Below, one piece after another: positions 53,436 to 61,509 of a stretch of 64,000 nucleotides of DNA; position 1 is the stretch's first letter, and each line of letters starts with the position of its first letter. Source of the stretch: Pseudomonas hygromyciniae (GTDB lineage: Bacteria > Pseudomonadota > Gammaproteobacteria > Pseudomonadales > Pseudomonadaceae); the NCBI RefSeq assembly GCF_016925675.1, contig NZ_CP070506.1:184501-248500 (forward strand), written 5' to 3'. The notes below the pieces were generated by a model. That model did no database searches. It worked only from the letters and a program-made list of their open reading frames with translations, and was not told the origin of the DNA. Made by a program: the position numbers and the translations under genes.

Positions 53436-54362
53436 ATGAGCCTGCATGAAACCTTTGGCCAGCCACTGCTGACCTTCCCCGACGCCGAAAAAAGCCCCCT
53501 GAGCATCCGTGCCAAGGCACTGGTGTTTGTCGACCCCCGTTCAAGGCAACTGCGTGAAGACCTCGAAAGCCTGGCCCCGCGTGCCTTGCCTGTGTTGATT
53601 CGCGGCGAGACCGGCAGCGGCAAGGAATTGCTGGCGCGCCATATCCATCGCGGCAGTGACCGCAGCGGCCTGTTTGTGTCGGTCAACTGCGGCGCTATCA
53701 GCCCGACCTATGCCGATGCTGAATTGTTCGGCTATGCCGCCGGCAGCCACAGCGGCGCGGCCAGCAGCCGGGCAGGCTGGTTCGGCTCGGCCAACGGCGG
53801 CACCTTGTACCTCGATGAGATCGGCGACCTGCCGTTGCCGATCCAGGTCAAGCTGCTCGCCGCCCTGGAAAATCACGAAGTCACCCGTGTCGGCGCTCAT
53901 CAACCGAGCCCGGTGGACGTGCGCCTGGTCGCCGCCACCAGCATCGACCTGGCCCAGGCCGTGGCCGTCGGTAAGTTCCATGAGCGCCTGTTCCATTACC
54001 TCAGCGAAGGCCAACTGGAACTGCCGGCCCTGCGCGAGCGGGTGGGTGACATCCTGTCGTTGGCCGAGTACTTCCTGGGCATCTACAGCCAGCGCTTGGA
54101 CTTGCCGGTGCCGTTGATCAGCGAGGACGCGCAGCGTGTGCTGGAGCAGCACAGTTGGCCGGGCAATACCCGCGAGCTGGAGAACGTGATCCACTTTGCG
54201 CTGCTGGTCAGCAGTGGCGATGAGATCTTGCCGGAGCATCTGAACCTGCCGGTGGCGTCGGTGGCGCAGATTGAGCATCAGGTGCGACAGATCCTGAGCA
54301 GCGGCAGCGAAGTCGAGCGCGCGGCGTTGACGCGTCTGTTTCGGGGCTTGGGCTCTGTATGA
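53436..54362 (+). CDS. Sigma-54 activator-like AAA+ protein (SfnR-type) with altered GAFTGA loop
   Basis: This protein has 308 residues. There is no N-terminal sensory domain; the AAA+ core starts at once. Walker A GETGSGKE (57-64), Walker B 'TLYLDEIGDLP' (123-133) and sensor II 'WPGNTRELENV' (241-251) are intact. The sigma-54 contact loop, normally GAFTGA, reads GSHSGA (103-108). The C-terminus after residue 275 ('AQIEHQVRQILSSGSEVERA') ends without a recognisable FIS-type HTH. It resembles SfnR proteins that control sulfone use. It may be an unusual activator or act through a partner. The ATG at 53436 has GGAG eight bases upstream. Confidence 0.82.
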   Translation: MSLHETFGQPLLTFPDAEKSPLSIRAKALVFVDPRSRQLREDLESLAPRALPVLIRGETGSGKELLARHIHRGSDRSGLFVSVNCGAISPTYADAELFGYAAGSHSGAASSRAGWFGSANGGTLYLDEIGDLPLPIQVKLLAALENHEVTRVGAHQPSPVDVRLVAATSIDLAQAVAVGKFHERLFHYLSEGQLELPALRERVGDILSLAEYFLGIYSQRLDLPVPLISEDAQRVLEQHSWPGNTRELENVIHFALLVSSGDEILPEHLNLPVASVAQIEHQVRQILSSGSEVERAALTRLFRGLGSV

Positions 54363-54511
54363 ACAAAATGGAATATCAAAGTGAATAAAAGGTATTGTTC
54401 TGGAATAAAAAATATCGGTATTGTCCCTTCCACGCCGCGATAGCACATCGCTGGCACCCCCATAAGAAGCGGCCGTCAACGACGTCCCGGATTTTTGATT
54501 AAGGACACTGC

Positions 54512-55294
54512 ATGAAAAAGGTTCTGTTGTTCACCGCCCTGGCCGCTGCCCTGACTGCCGGTATCGCTCAAGCCAACGAAAAACTGGTGATTGCGGCCAC
54601 GCCGGTGCCGCATGCCGAGATCCTTGAGCTGATCAAGCCGACCCTGGCCAAAGAAGGCGTGGACCTGGAAATCAAGGTCTTCACCGACTATGTGCAACCG
54701 AACGTGCAAGTGGCCGAGAAGCGCCTGGACGCCAACTACTTCCAGACCCTGCCGTACCTGGAAAACTTCAACAAGGGTAAAGGCACCAACCTGGTCACCG
54801 TGGTTGGCGTGCACGTTGAACCGTTTGGCGGCTACTCGAAGAAAGTCACCAAGCTTGAAGACCTGAAAGACGGCGCTATCGTGGCCATTCCCAACGAAGG
54901 CTCCAACAGTGGTCGCGCCCTGTTGCTGCTGCAAAAGGCCGGTCTGATTACCCTCAAGGATCCGAAAAACGCCCTGTCCACGCCAAAAGACATTGCCAGC
55001 AACCCGAAGAACCTGAAGTTCAAGGAACTGGAGTCAGCCCTGCTGCCGCGTGTCCTGGACCAGGTTGACTTGGACATGATCAACACCAACTACGCCCTGG
55101 AAGCTGGCCTGAACCCAGCCAAGGATGCGCTGATCATTGAAGGCGCCGACTCGCCGTACGTGAACTATCTGGTGGCTCGTCCAGACAACAAGGACAGCGA
55201 CGCCATCCAGAAACTGTCCAAGGCCCTGACCAGCCCTGAAGTCAAAGCCTTCATCGAGAAGAAATACAGCGGCGCGGTCCTGCCTGCGTTCTGA
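54512..55294 (+). CDS. MetQ/NlpA-family substrate-binding protein
   Basis: This protein has 260 residues. Its signal, MKKVLLFTALAAALTAGIAQA, has no lipobox Cys, so the mature protein should be free in the periplasm, unlike typical MetQ. Family landmarks: 'VIAATPVPHAEILELIKP', 'TDYVQPNVQVAEKRLDANYFQTLPYLENF', 'AIPNEGSNSGRALLLLQKAG' and 'QVDLDMINTNYALEAGL'. It probably binds methionine or a related compound. No MetNI-type permease and ATPase follow; the next ABC genes are of a different class, so it must use a transporter elsewhere. Confidence 0.9.
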   Translation: MKKVLLFTALAAALTAGIAQANEKLVIAATPVPHAEILELIKPTLAKEGVDLEIKVFTDYVQPNVQVAEKRLDANYFQTLPYLENFNKGKGTNLVTVVGVHVEPFGGYSKKVTKLEDLKDGAIVAIPNEGSNSGRALLLLQKAGLITLKDPKNALSTPKDIASNPKNLKFKELESALLPRVLDQVDLDMINTNYALEAGLNPAKDALIIEGADSPYVNYLVARPDNKDSDAIQKLSKALTSPEVKAFIEKKYSGAVLPAF

Positions 55295-55333
55295 TTTGCC
55301 AAACCCCCTTCAAGGTTTGAACGCCGAGCGTCA

Positions 55334-55423
55334 TGTGGGAGCGGGCTTGCTCGCGAATGCGGTGGTGCAGTCACTGTCTGTGTTGACTGAACCACCGCTT
55401 TCGCGAGCAAGCCCGCTCCCACA
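55334..55423. repeat. REPIN, 90-bp 'gtgggag' class
   Basis: The 'tgtgggagcgggcttgctcg' arms have an inner dyad 'gcggtggt/accaccgc'. The unit starts 39 bp after the MetQ-like gene. Confidence 0.88.
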
Positions 55424-55443
55424 TTGCTTTGGCGTTATGCCTG

Positions 55444-55527
55444 TCAATCCCGGCTGTTGATCGCCCGTCGCAGAGCCACCAACCACTTCACCAAGTCCTG
55501 CGGATCGATCGGTTTGGTCTCGCTCAT
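55444..55527 (-). CDS. Possible 27-residue small protein
   Basis: A short frame starts ATG at 55527 behind GAGGG (nine-base spacing) on the minus strand and encodes MSETKPIDPQDLVKWLVALR plus seven more residues, ending in ...NSRD. The middle is an amphipathic helix. Codon choice resembles neighbouring genes. It lies alone in the 515-bp gap between the MetQ-like gene and the ABC operon; the rest of the gap is a REPIN and AT-rich leader. It could be chance. Confidence 0.38.
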   Translation of the reverse strand: MSETKPIDPQDLVKWLVALRRAINSRD

Positions 55528-55809
55528 CTGTCATTCCCTCGCTGGTTAAATGGCCCTCAGTCTGGCCACGCGCTGTCCATCCCTGTCGTTCAGCGCTGAA
55601 AAATAGACCCTTCCTACGTACCCCAGAACAATAGCTGTCACCCGCCAACCCGGCGAATCCACCGGTTAGCTTTTTGGGTGATATCAATATGCTATTTCGG
55701 TATTTAAATTTTGGTTTTTATACCTTTAAAGTCAGCGCTTCCCGGCGTTACCCACGCTGGACCGGACTGCGTTTACGCCGCATTACCCCTGCGGCGCCCA
55801 GGACTTGAA

Positions 55810-56475
55810 ATGACTTTTGACTACGCGTTTATCCTCAGCACCCTGCCGGCGTTTCTCAAGGCCGTGGGGGTGACTCTGCAAGTGGGCTTGATCGCCATCG
55901 GCACCTCGCTGCTGGTGGCGCTGATCAACGCGGCCCTGCTGGTGTTCCGCACACCCTACCTGTCGCGCCTGGTGGCGTTGTATGTGGAGCTGGCGCGTAA
56001 CACGCCGCTACTGATCCAGCTGTTTTTTGTGTACTTCGCCTTGCCGGGCCTGGGTATCAATATCTCCGGGTTCTGGGCGGCGATTATCACCATGACCTTC
56101 TTGGGCGGCGCCTACCTCACCGAAGTGCTGCGCGCCGGTGTGGAAGCGGTGCCGCTGGCGCAGATCGAGTCGGGCAAGTCCATCGGCCTGTCCGACTGGC
56201 AACTGCTGCGCCATGTGATCCTGCCCCAGGCCGGGATCCTCAGCCTGCCGGCGCTGTTCGCCAATTTCATTTTTCTGCTCAAGGAAACCACAGTGGTCTC
56301 GGCGGTGGCGGTCCCCGAGATTCTCTACACCACCAAAAGCTACATCGCCCTCTACTACAAGACTTACGAAATGCTCGCCGTGCTCACGCTGATCTGCGTG
56401 TTGTTGTTCTTGCCGCTGTCGCTGCTGCTCAGCCGCCTGGAAAGGAGGCTCCAGCATGGCCAGTTCGGGTCTTGA
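55810..56475 (+). CDS. Polar amino-acid ABC transporter permease 1
   Basis: This protein has 221 residues of the HisMQ type, with about five TM helices. 'VELARNTPLLIQLFFVYFALPGLGI' and the EAA loop 'IESGKSIGLSDWQLLRHVILPQAGILSLP' are the family hallmarks. The start at 55810 has AGGA upstream; a longer frame to 55711 adds a non-conserved, non-hydrophobic leader. It overlaps the next permease by 20 bp. Confidence 0.92.
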   Translation: MTFDYAFILSTLPAFLKAVGVTLQVGLIAIGTSLLVALINAALLVFRTPYLSRLVALYVELARNTPLLIQLFFVYFALPGLGINISGFWAAIITMTFLGGAYLTEVLRAGVEAVPLAQIESGKSIGLSDWQLLRHVILPQAGILSLPALFANFIFLLKETTVVSAVAVPEILYTTKSYIALYYKTYEMLAVLTLICVLLFLPLSLLLSRLERRLQHGQFGS

Positions 56476-57115
56476 GTTGTTGTGGGTGTCGTTGCCGCAA
56501 CTGGGCAAAGGCGCTGCGCAAACCCTGTCGATTTCGTTCTTGAGTATCGTCTTCAGCACGATTGGCGGGGTGTTGTATGGGGTGCTGCGCACCTTGAATG
56601 TGCGTGCGATCAACCTGCTGCTGCGCATTTACCTGGAGTTGTTTCGCGCGATTCCGGTGCTGGTGTGGCTGTACCTGCTGTTTTTTGGCCTGCCGATTTT
56701 CACCGGCCTGAGCATCCCCAGTTTCTGGTGTGCGGTGCTGGTGTTGTCGTTGTGGGGCGCCAGTGAAGTGGGCGAAGTGGTGCGTGGCGCCTTGCATTCG
56801 CTGCCGCGTGGGCAACGGGAGGCGGGGCTGTCGATTGGCTTGTCGGCGGCGCAACTCTACGGCTTTGTGCTGCTGCCCCAAGCGCTCAAACGCATGACGC
56901 CGCCGACCATCAACGTCTACACGCGGATCATCAAGACCAGCTCCCTGGCGGTGCTGATCGGCGTGGTGGATGTGATCAAGGTCGGCCAGCAAATCATCGA
57001 GCGCACCTATGAGTCGGTATTGATCTACGGCGCGCTGTTCCTGTTTTTCTTCTTTATCTGCTACCCGTTGTCGGCCGCCTCCAAGGTGCTGGAACGGCGC
57101 TGGGCCCAAGCATGA
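56456..57115 (+). CDS. Polar amino-acid ABC transporter permease 2
   Basis: This protein has 219 residues of the HisMQ type. 'YLELFRAIPVLVWLYLLFFGLPIFTGL' and the EAA loop 'REAGLSIGLSAAQLYGFVLLPQALKRMTPP' are present. It pairs with the upstream permease to make the channel. AAGGAGG precedes the ATG inside the upstream gene; its end overlaps the ATPase start (ATGA). Confidence 0.92.
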   Translation: MASSGLELLWVSLPQLGKGAAQTLSISFLSIVFSTIGGVLYGVLRTLNVRAINLLLRIYLELFRAIPVLVWLYLLFFGLPIFTGLSIPSFWCAVLVLSLWGASEVGEVVRGALHSLPRGQREAGLSIGLSAAQLYGFVLLPQALKRMTPPTINVYTRIIKTSSLAVLIGVVDVIKVGQQIIERTYESVLIYGALFLFFFFICYPLSAASKVLERRWAQA

Positions 57116-57888
57116 GCGCATTGATCGAGTTTCAGGGTTTCAATAAATTTTTCGGCGCACAGCAGGTGCTCGACGGCATCGACCTGAGTGTGCAAAGCGG
57201 CGAAGTGCTGGTGATCCTCGGCCCCAGCGGCTGCGGCAAAAGCACCTTGCTGCGGTGCCTGAACGGCCTGGAAGTGGCCCACAGCGGTAGCTTGCGCTTT
57301 GCCGGCAAACAGCTGCTGGATAAACACACCGACTGGCGCCAGGTGCGCCAGGACGTGGGCATGGTGTTCCAGAGTTATCACCTGTTCCCCCATATGAGCG
57401 TGCTCGACAACATCCTGCTGGGCCCGCTGAAAGTGCAAAAACGTGACCTGCGCGAAGCCCGCGAGCAAGCGGAAAAACTGCTGGAACGGGTGGGGCTCGC
57501 CGACAAGCGCGATGCATTCCCGCGCCAGTTGTCCGGTGGTCAGCAGCAACGCATCGCCATCGTCCGCTCGTTGTGCATGAACCCCCAGGTCATGCTGTTT
57601 GATGAAGTCACTGCGGCCCTTGACCCGGAAATGGTCAAGGAGGTGCTGGAAGTGATCCAGGACCTGGCTCGCGATGGCATGACCCTGCTGATCGTCACCC
57701 ACGAAATGGCCTTCGCCCGCGCCGTCGCCGACCGCGTGGTGTTTATGGAGGCTGGCCGCATCCTCGAACACAACACCCCCGAGGCATTCTTTACGAACCC
57801 GCAGACCGCACGCGCGCAGCAGTTCCTCGAGAAATTCTCGTTTGTTTCAACACTGCCCAAGAAAATCAAGGAACTGGAGCTGTCATGA
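57112..57888 (+). CDS. Polar amino-acid ABC transporter ATPase
   Basis: This protein has 258 residues of the GlnQ/HisP type. Walker A 'GPSGCGKST', Q-loop 'GMVFQSYHLFPHMSVLDN', signature 'LSGGQQQRIAIVRSL', Walker B 'VMLFDEVTAALDPE' (Val where many have Pro or Thr) and switch His in 'LIVTHEMAFARAVADRVVFM'. It starts by ATGA overlap and ends by ATGA overlap with the binding-protein gene, so the four ABC genes are one tight operon. Confidence 0.94.
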   Translation: MSALIEFQGFNKFFGAQQVLDGIDLSVQSGEVLVILGPSGCGKSTLLRCLNGLEVAHSGSLRFAGKQLLDKHTDWRQVRQDVGMVFQSYHLFPHMSVLDNILLGPLKVQKRDLREAREQAEKLLERVGLADKRDAFPRQLSGGQQQRIAIVRSLCMNPQVMLFDEVTAALDPEMVKEVLEVIQDLARDGMTLLIVTHEMAFARAVADRVVFMEAGRILEHNTPEAFFTNPQTARAQQFLEKFSFVSTLPKKIKELELS

Positions 57889-58751
57889 AAACTGCCAAGT
57901 TGTTACTGCCGCTGCTCGGCCTCGCCTTACTGGCCGGCTGCAACAAAACCGAAGAACCGGCCAAACCCGCCGCTGCTGCGCCGGCTGCGGTGAGTTATAT
58001 CGACAAGATCAAGGCCCGCGACAAGCTGATCGTCGGCGTATTCACCGATAAGCCACCGTTTGGGTTTGTCGATGAAGCTGGGCGCTATGTGGGCTTTGAT
58101 ACCGACATCGGCCGCCGGTTTGCCAAGGATCTGCTGGGCGACGAGAACAAGGTCGAGTTCGTGGCCGTGGAGCCGGCCAGCCGCATCCCGTTCCTGCAGA
58201 GCGACAAGGTCGACCTGATCCTCGCCAACATGACCGTGACCCCCGAGCGCAAGGAAGCGGTGGAATTCACCAACCCCAACCTGAAAGTCGCGGTCCAGGC
58301 CCTGGTGCCTAACGACAGCACGGTGAAAAGCCTCGACGACCTGGCGACCCGCACCACCATCGTCACCACCGGCACCACGGCCGATATCTGGCTGACCAAG
58401 AACCACCCGGACTGGAAACTGCTCAAGTTCGAGAAAAACACCGAGTCGCTGCAAGCCCTGTCGGCTGGGCGTGGCGATGCCTATGCGCAAGACAACCTGG
58501 TGCTGTTCAGCTGGGCCAAGCAGAACCCGGGCTACCGCGTGCTTGAAGAGAAACTGGGCGATGAAGCGCCGATTGCACCGGCAGTGAAGAAGGGCAATAT
58601 CGAACTGCGCGACTGGGTGAATGCCGAGTTGGCGAAGTTGGGTGAAGAGAAGTTCTTGCTCAAGCTGTATGACCAGTACGTGCGTAAAGAGCTGAGCGAT
58701 GACACCAAGCCTGAGAGTGTGATTGTTGAGGGGGGTAAGTGGCAGGGTTGA
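57885..58751 (+). CDS. Polar amino-acid ABC transporter binding lipoprotein
   Basis: This protein has 288 residues. Its signal, MKTAKLLLPLLGLALLAGC, has lipobox LAGC (Cys19), so it is anchored to the membrane. SBP_bac_3 landmarks: 'KLIVGVFTDKPPFGFVDEAG', 'GFDTDIGRRFAKDLLGD', 'LILANMTVTPERKEAVEFTNP' and 'TTGTTADIWLTKNHP'. The ligand is a polar amino acid; cystine or a related sulfur amino acid would fit the neighbourhood but is inference. Confidence 0.92.
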   Translation: MKTAKLLLPLLGLALLAGCNKTEEPAKPAAAAPAAVSYIDKIKARDKLIVGVFTDKPPFGFVDEAGRYVGFDTDIGRRFAKDLLGDENKVEFVAVEPASRIPFLQSDKVDLILANMTVTPERKEAVEFTNPNLKVAVQALVPNDSTVKSLDDLATRTTIVTTGTTADIWLTKNHPDWKLLKFEKNTESLQALSAGRGDAYAQDNLVLFSWAKQNPGYRVLEEKLGDEAPIAPAVKKGNIELRDWVNAELAKLGEEKFLLKLYDQYVRKELSDDTKPESVIVEGGKWQG

Positions 58752-58776
58752 TCCTGTACTGAATGCTCCACCGCTA

Positions 58777-58841
58777 TCGCAGGCAAGCCCGCTCCCACAG
58801 GAGAATGCATTCCAAATGTGGGAGCGGGCTTGCCCGCGATG
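58777..58841. repeat. REP hairpin after the ABC operon
   Basis: The arms 'atcgcaggcaagcccgctcc' and 'ggagcgggcttgcccgcgat' sit around an ~18-base loop. It abuts and overlaps the composite repeat at 58819. Confidence 0.8.
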
Positions 58842-59062
58842 GCCATCGGTATCTACACAACTTTGCCGCAACGCCTAAATCCAGGCAGATAGCGCAGTTG
58901 TGGCGAGCGGGCTTGCCCCTCGCTGGGCTGCGAAGCAGCCCTAAACCCGGCCGTCGCGGTTTATCTGAAGAAACGTGGAGGGCTTTTTGGGCTGCTTCGC
59001 AGCCCAGCGCGGGGCAAGCCCGCTCGCCACAGGAGAGTTCGTCAGTTTCTGAAAGTTGTGTA
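58819..59062. repeat. Long composite REP repeat, copy 2
   Basis: A diverged second copy of 23159-23402, with the same order: half REP, 'catcggtatctacacaact', 'gccgcaacgcctaaatccag', paired 'tgtggcgagcgggcttgccc' arms (58899-59031) and 'tctgaaagttgtgt'. It fills the 348-bp gap before the ATPase gene; no gene seen there. Confidence 0.82.
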
Positions 59063-59099
59063 GATACCTATGCCGCGACGGCGGCAGTACAGGCGCCGC

Positions 59100-60260
59100 C
59101 TACTGAGGCCAATGCCAAGCCGGCTCATCCAGCACCCGCTGCCCCACAATCTGTGTCTGTCCCATCACCTTCTCCAGCACAATCGAATTGCACCCCTCAT
59201 CCTGCTGCAACGCCGCGATCAAGCGGCTGGCATGGGACACCACCCACACCTGACATTGCTTTGATGCCTGGATGATCAGGCGTGCCAAGGCGGGCAGCAG
59301 GTCCGGGTGCAGGCTGGTTTCCGGCTCGTTGAGCACCATCATCGTTGGCGGGCGTGGCGTCAGCAGCGCGGCGATCAGCAGCAGGTAGCGCAAGGTGCCG
59401 TCCGACAACTCCGCCGCCGACAGCGGCCGCAGCAATCCTTCCTGATAAAACTCAATGGCGAAACGTCCGCCCTGCAATGGCTCGATATGCAAGCGTGCGC
59501 CGGGAAATGCATCACTCACCGCCTGCTGCAATGCCTCGGGGTCGCCGATTTCGCGGATGGTCTGCAACGCGGCCGCCAAGTCGCGGCCATCGTGATGCAA
59601 CACCGGCGTGCGCGTGCCCAGTTGCGGCAGGCGTACCGGCGCATCGGCGTCGCTGCGAAAGTGATCGTAGAAGCGCCAGCCGCGAATGCTTTCGCGCAGC
59701 ATCAGCACTTCCGGCGAGCCGCGCAGGCTGCCGACCTGATCGAACAGGCTTTGATAGTTGGGCGTGTGCTGGGCCAGGACATCCCAGGTGCGACCATCAC
59801 GGGCGCGGACCATCGGCCCGGAGCGCTGCACCAGCAGGCTGGCCGGGCGGTACACGTGGTCGGCCCAGATGCATTCTTTCTTGATCTCAGGGTCCAGGGA
59901 AAAATACGACTCGCTGGGTTCTGGCAAACCCAGGGAAATCGCGTAGCTGAAATCTTCCCCGGCAAAGCCCAGGCGCAAGCGCTTGGCACCTTGGGCCACG
60001 CTGGCTTGTACCGGGACTTCGCCACTGCGCATGCGTCGGCTGATATTTTCGGGGCCGGCCCAGAACGTCGAATCCAGGCCACCTTCGCGGGCCAGCGCAT
60101 TGATCACGCCGCCCTGGGCGGTTTCTGCCAATAGGCGCAAGGCGCGGTACAGGTTGGATTTGCCGCTGCCATTGGGGCCTGTGATCAGGTTCAGCCGATC
60201 CAGCGGTACCACCAATTTATTGATCGAGCGGTAATTGGCTACCGCTAATGTCTTGAGCAT
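59100..60260 (-). CDS. SMC/RecF-like AAA ATPase (AAA_21 type), orphan
   Basis: This protein has 386 residues. 'LAVANYRSINKLVVPLDRLNLITGPNGSGKSNLYRALRLL' (in pieces) carries Walker A GPNGSGKS near residue 28. The ABC-type signature region 'LSDGTLRYLLLIAALLTP' precedes Walker B 'TMMVLNEPETSLHPDLLPAL' and the switch His in 'WVVSHASRLIAAL'. The insert between them is short, without a coiled coil, and no TOPRIM nuclease domain follows, so it is not a full OLD protein. No partner gene is adjacent. The role is unknown; relatives act in repair or phage defence. Confidence 0.85.
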   Translation of the reverse strand: MLKTLAVANYRSINKLVVPLDRLNLITGPNGSGKSNLYRALRLLAETAQGGVINALAREGGLDSTFWAGPENISRRMRSGEVPVQASVAQGAKRLRLGFAGEDFSYAISLGLPEPSESYFSLDPEIKKECIWADHVYRPASLLVQRSGPMVRARDGRTWDVLAQHTPNYQSLFDQVGSLRGSPEVLMLRESIRGWRFYDHFRSDADAPVRLPQLGTRTPVLHHDGRDLAAALQTIREIGDPEALQQAVSDAFPGARLHIEPLQGGRFAIEFYQEGLLRPLSAAELSDGTLRYLLLIAALLTPRPPTMMVLNEPETSLHPDLLPALARLIIQASKQCQVWVVSHASRLIAALQQDEGCNSIVLEKVMGQTQIVGQRVLDEPAWHWPQ

Positions 60261-60411
60261 TGAGGGCGTTCCGCGCCGGCATGGACCAACATCTTATCGT
60301 GTAGAACAGCATCATCGCAGGCCTGTAAATCACTCAGGCGAAGGCGGAACCCTGAACTAAGCTCACAGTCGCATACACACTGGCACGTCAGTATCACGCG
60401 AAGGAGTCTGC

Positions 60412-61509
60412 ATGGGCGGTCCCACCTCAACAGTTATTTGTGGCCTTGCCCTGCTGGCATTGCTGAGCGGCTGTGGCCAGGAAAAGCCTGCACCCAAGGC
60501 TCATTCCAGGGTGTTTGTGCAAACGGTGCAGCCGACCGATTTTGCGGCGGCGGTGACCCTCACCGGGGATATCCAGGCGCGGGTGCAGACCGATTTGTCA
60601 TTTCGCGTGGGCGGCAAGATTATCCAGCGCATGGTCGATGTCGGCGACCGCGTGACGGCCCGGCAAGTGCTGGCCAAGCTTGATCCCAAGGATTTGCAGA
60701 CCAATGTCGATTCCGCCCAGGCCCAGGTGGTGGCGGAACAGGCACGGGTCAAACAGACGGCGGCGGCTTTTGTGCGCCAGGAAAAGCTCCTGCCCAAGGG
60801 TTACACCAGCCGCAGCGAATACGACGCCGCCCAGGCCGCATTGCTCAGCAGTCAAAGTGCCCTGGCTGGCGCGCAGGCGCAGTTGGCCAATGCCCGTGAG
60901 CAGTTGGGCTATACGGCGTTGATCGCCCAAGCGCCGGGGGTGATCACTGCGCGCCAGGCCGAAGTCGGCCAGGTGGTGCAGGCCACCATGCCGATTTTCA
61001 GCCTGGCCCGCGACGGCGAGCGCGACGCAGTGTTCGACGTCTACGAATCGCTGCTGGCGGAACCTGCGCCGGATGTACCGATCACCGTCAGCCTGCTGGA
61101 TAACCCGAGTATCAAGGCCGTGGGCCGTGTGCGTGAAGTAACCCCCGCCGTCGCGGCCAGCAGCGGCACGGTGCAAGTGAAGATCGCCTTGGAGGCCTTG
61201 CCCAAGGGCATGCAATTGGGTTCGGTCGTCAGTGCCACCGCCAATGGACCAGCCAAGCCCAGCGTCGAGCTGCCATGGGCCGCACTGACCAAAGACCTCA
61301 GCGAGCCTGCCGTGTGGCTGGTGGACGCTGACGGCAAGGCGCAACTGCACAAGGTTACTGTCGCGCGCTACCTGACCGGCAAAGTGATCATCAGCGACGG
61401 CCTTAATGGCGGTGAAAAGGTCGTGGTGGCCGGTGGGCAATTGCTGCACCCAGGCATGTTGGTGGAGATCGCCCAAGCGCCGGACCAGGCCCAGGGAGTG
61501 CAGCCATGA
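60412..61509 (+). CDS. triA: RND efflux periplasmic adaptor TriA
   Basis: This protein has 365 residues. Lipoprotein signal with lipobox LSGC (Cys23, 'LALLALLSGCGQE'). The MFP fold is complete: 'VTLTGDIQARVQTDLSFRVGGKIIQRMVDVGDRV' (in pieces), a lipoyl half, an alpha-hairpin (about 95-160), the beta-barrel 'APGVITARQAEVGQVVQA' region and a membrane-proximal end. Order MFP-MFP-RND matches triABC (PA0156-0158), the triclosan pump that needs both adaptors and OpmH. AAGGAG precedes the ATG. Confidence 0.9.
   Translation: MGGPTSTVICGLALLALLSGCGQEKPAPKAHSRVFVQTVQPTDFAAAVTLTGDIQARVQTDLSFRVGGKIIQRMVDVGDRVTARQVLAKLDPKDLQTNVDSAQAQVVAEQARVKQTAAAFVRQEKLLPKGYTSRSEYDAAQAALLSSQSALAGAQAQLANAREQLGYTALIAQAPGVITARQAEVGQVVQATMPIFSLARDGERDAVFDVYESLLAEPAPDVPITVSLLDNPSIKAVGRVREVTPAVAASSGTVQVKIALEALPKGMQLGSVVSATANGPAKPSVELPWAALTKDLSEPAVWLVDADGKAQLHKVTVARYLTGKVIISDGLNGGEKVVVAGGQLLHPGMLVEIAQAPDQAQGVQP

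Noticed and set aside
54449..54470. Possible sigma-54 promoter TGGCAC upstream of the MetQ-like gene
   Set aside because: TGGCAC is present but the -12 TTGCA/T element is absent at the required spacing.
59100..60260. Full OLD-family nuclease
   Set aside because: No TOPRIM domain after the ATPase; the protein ends shortly after the switch histidine.
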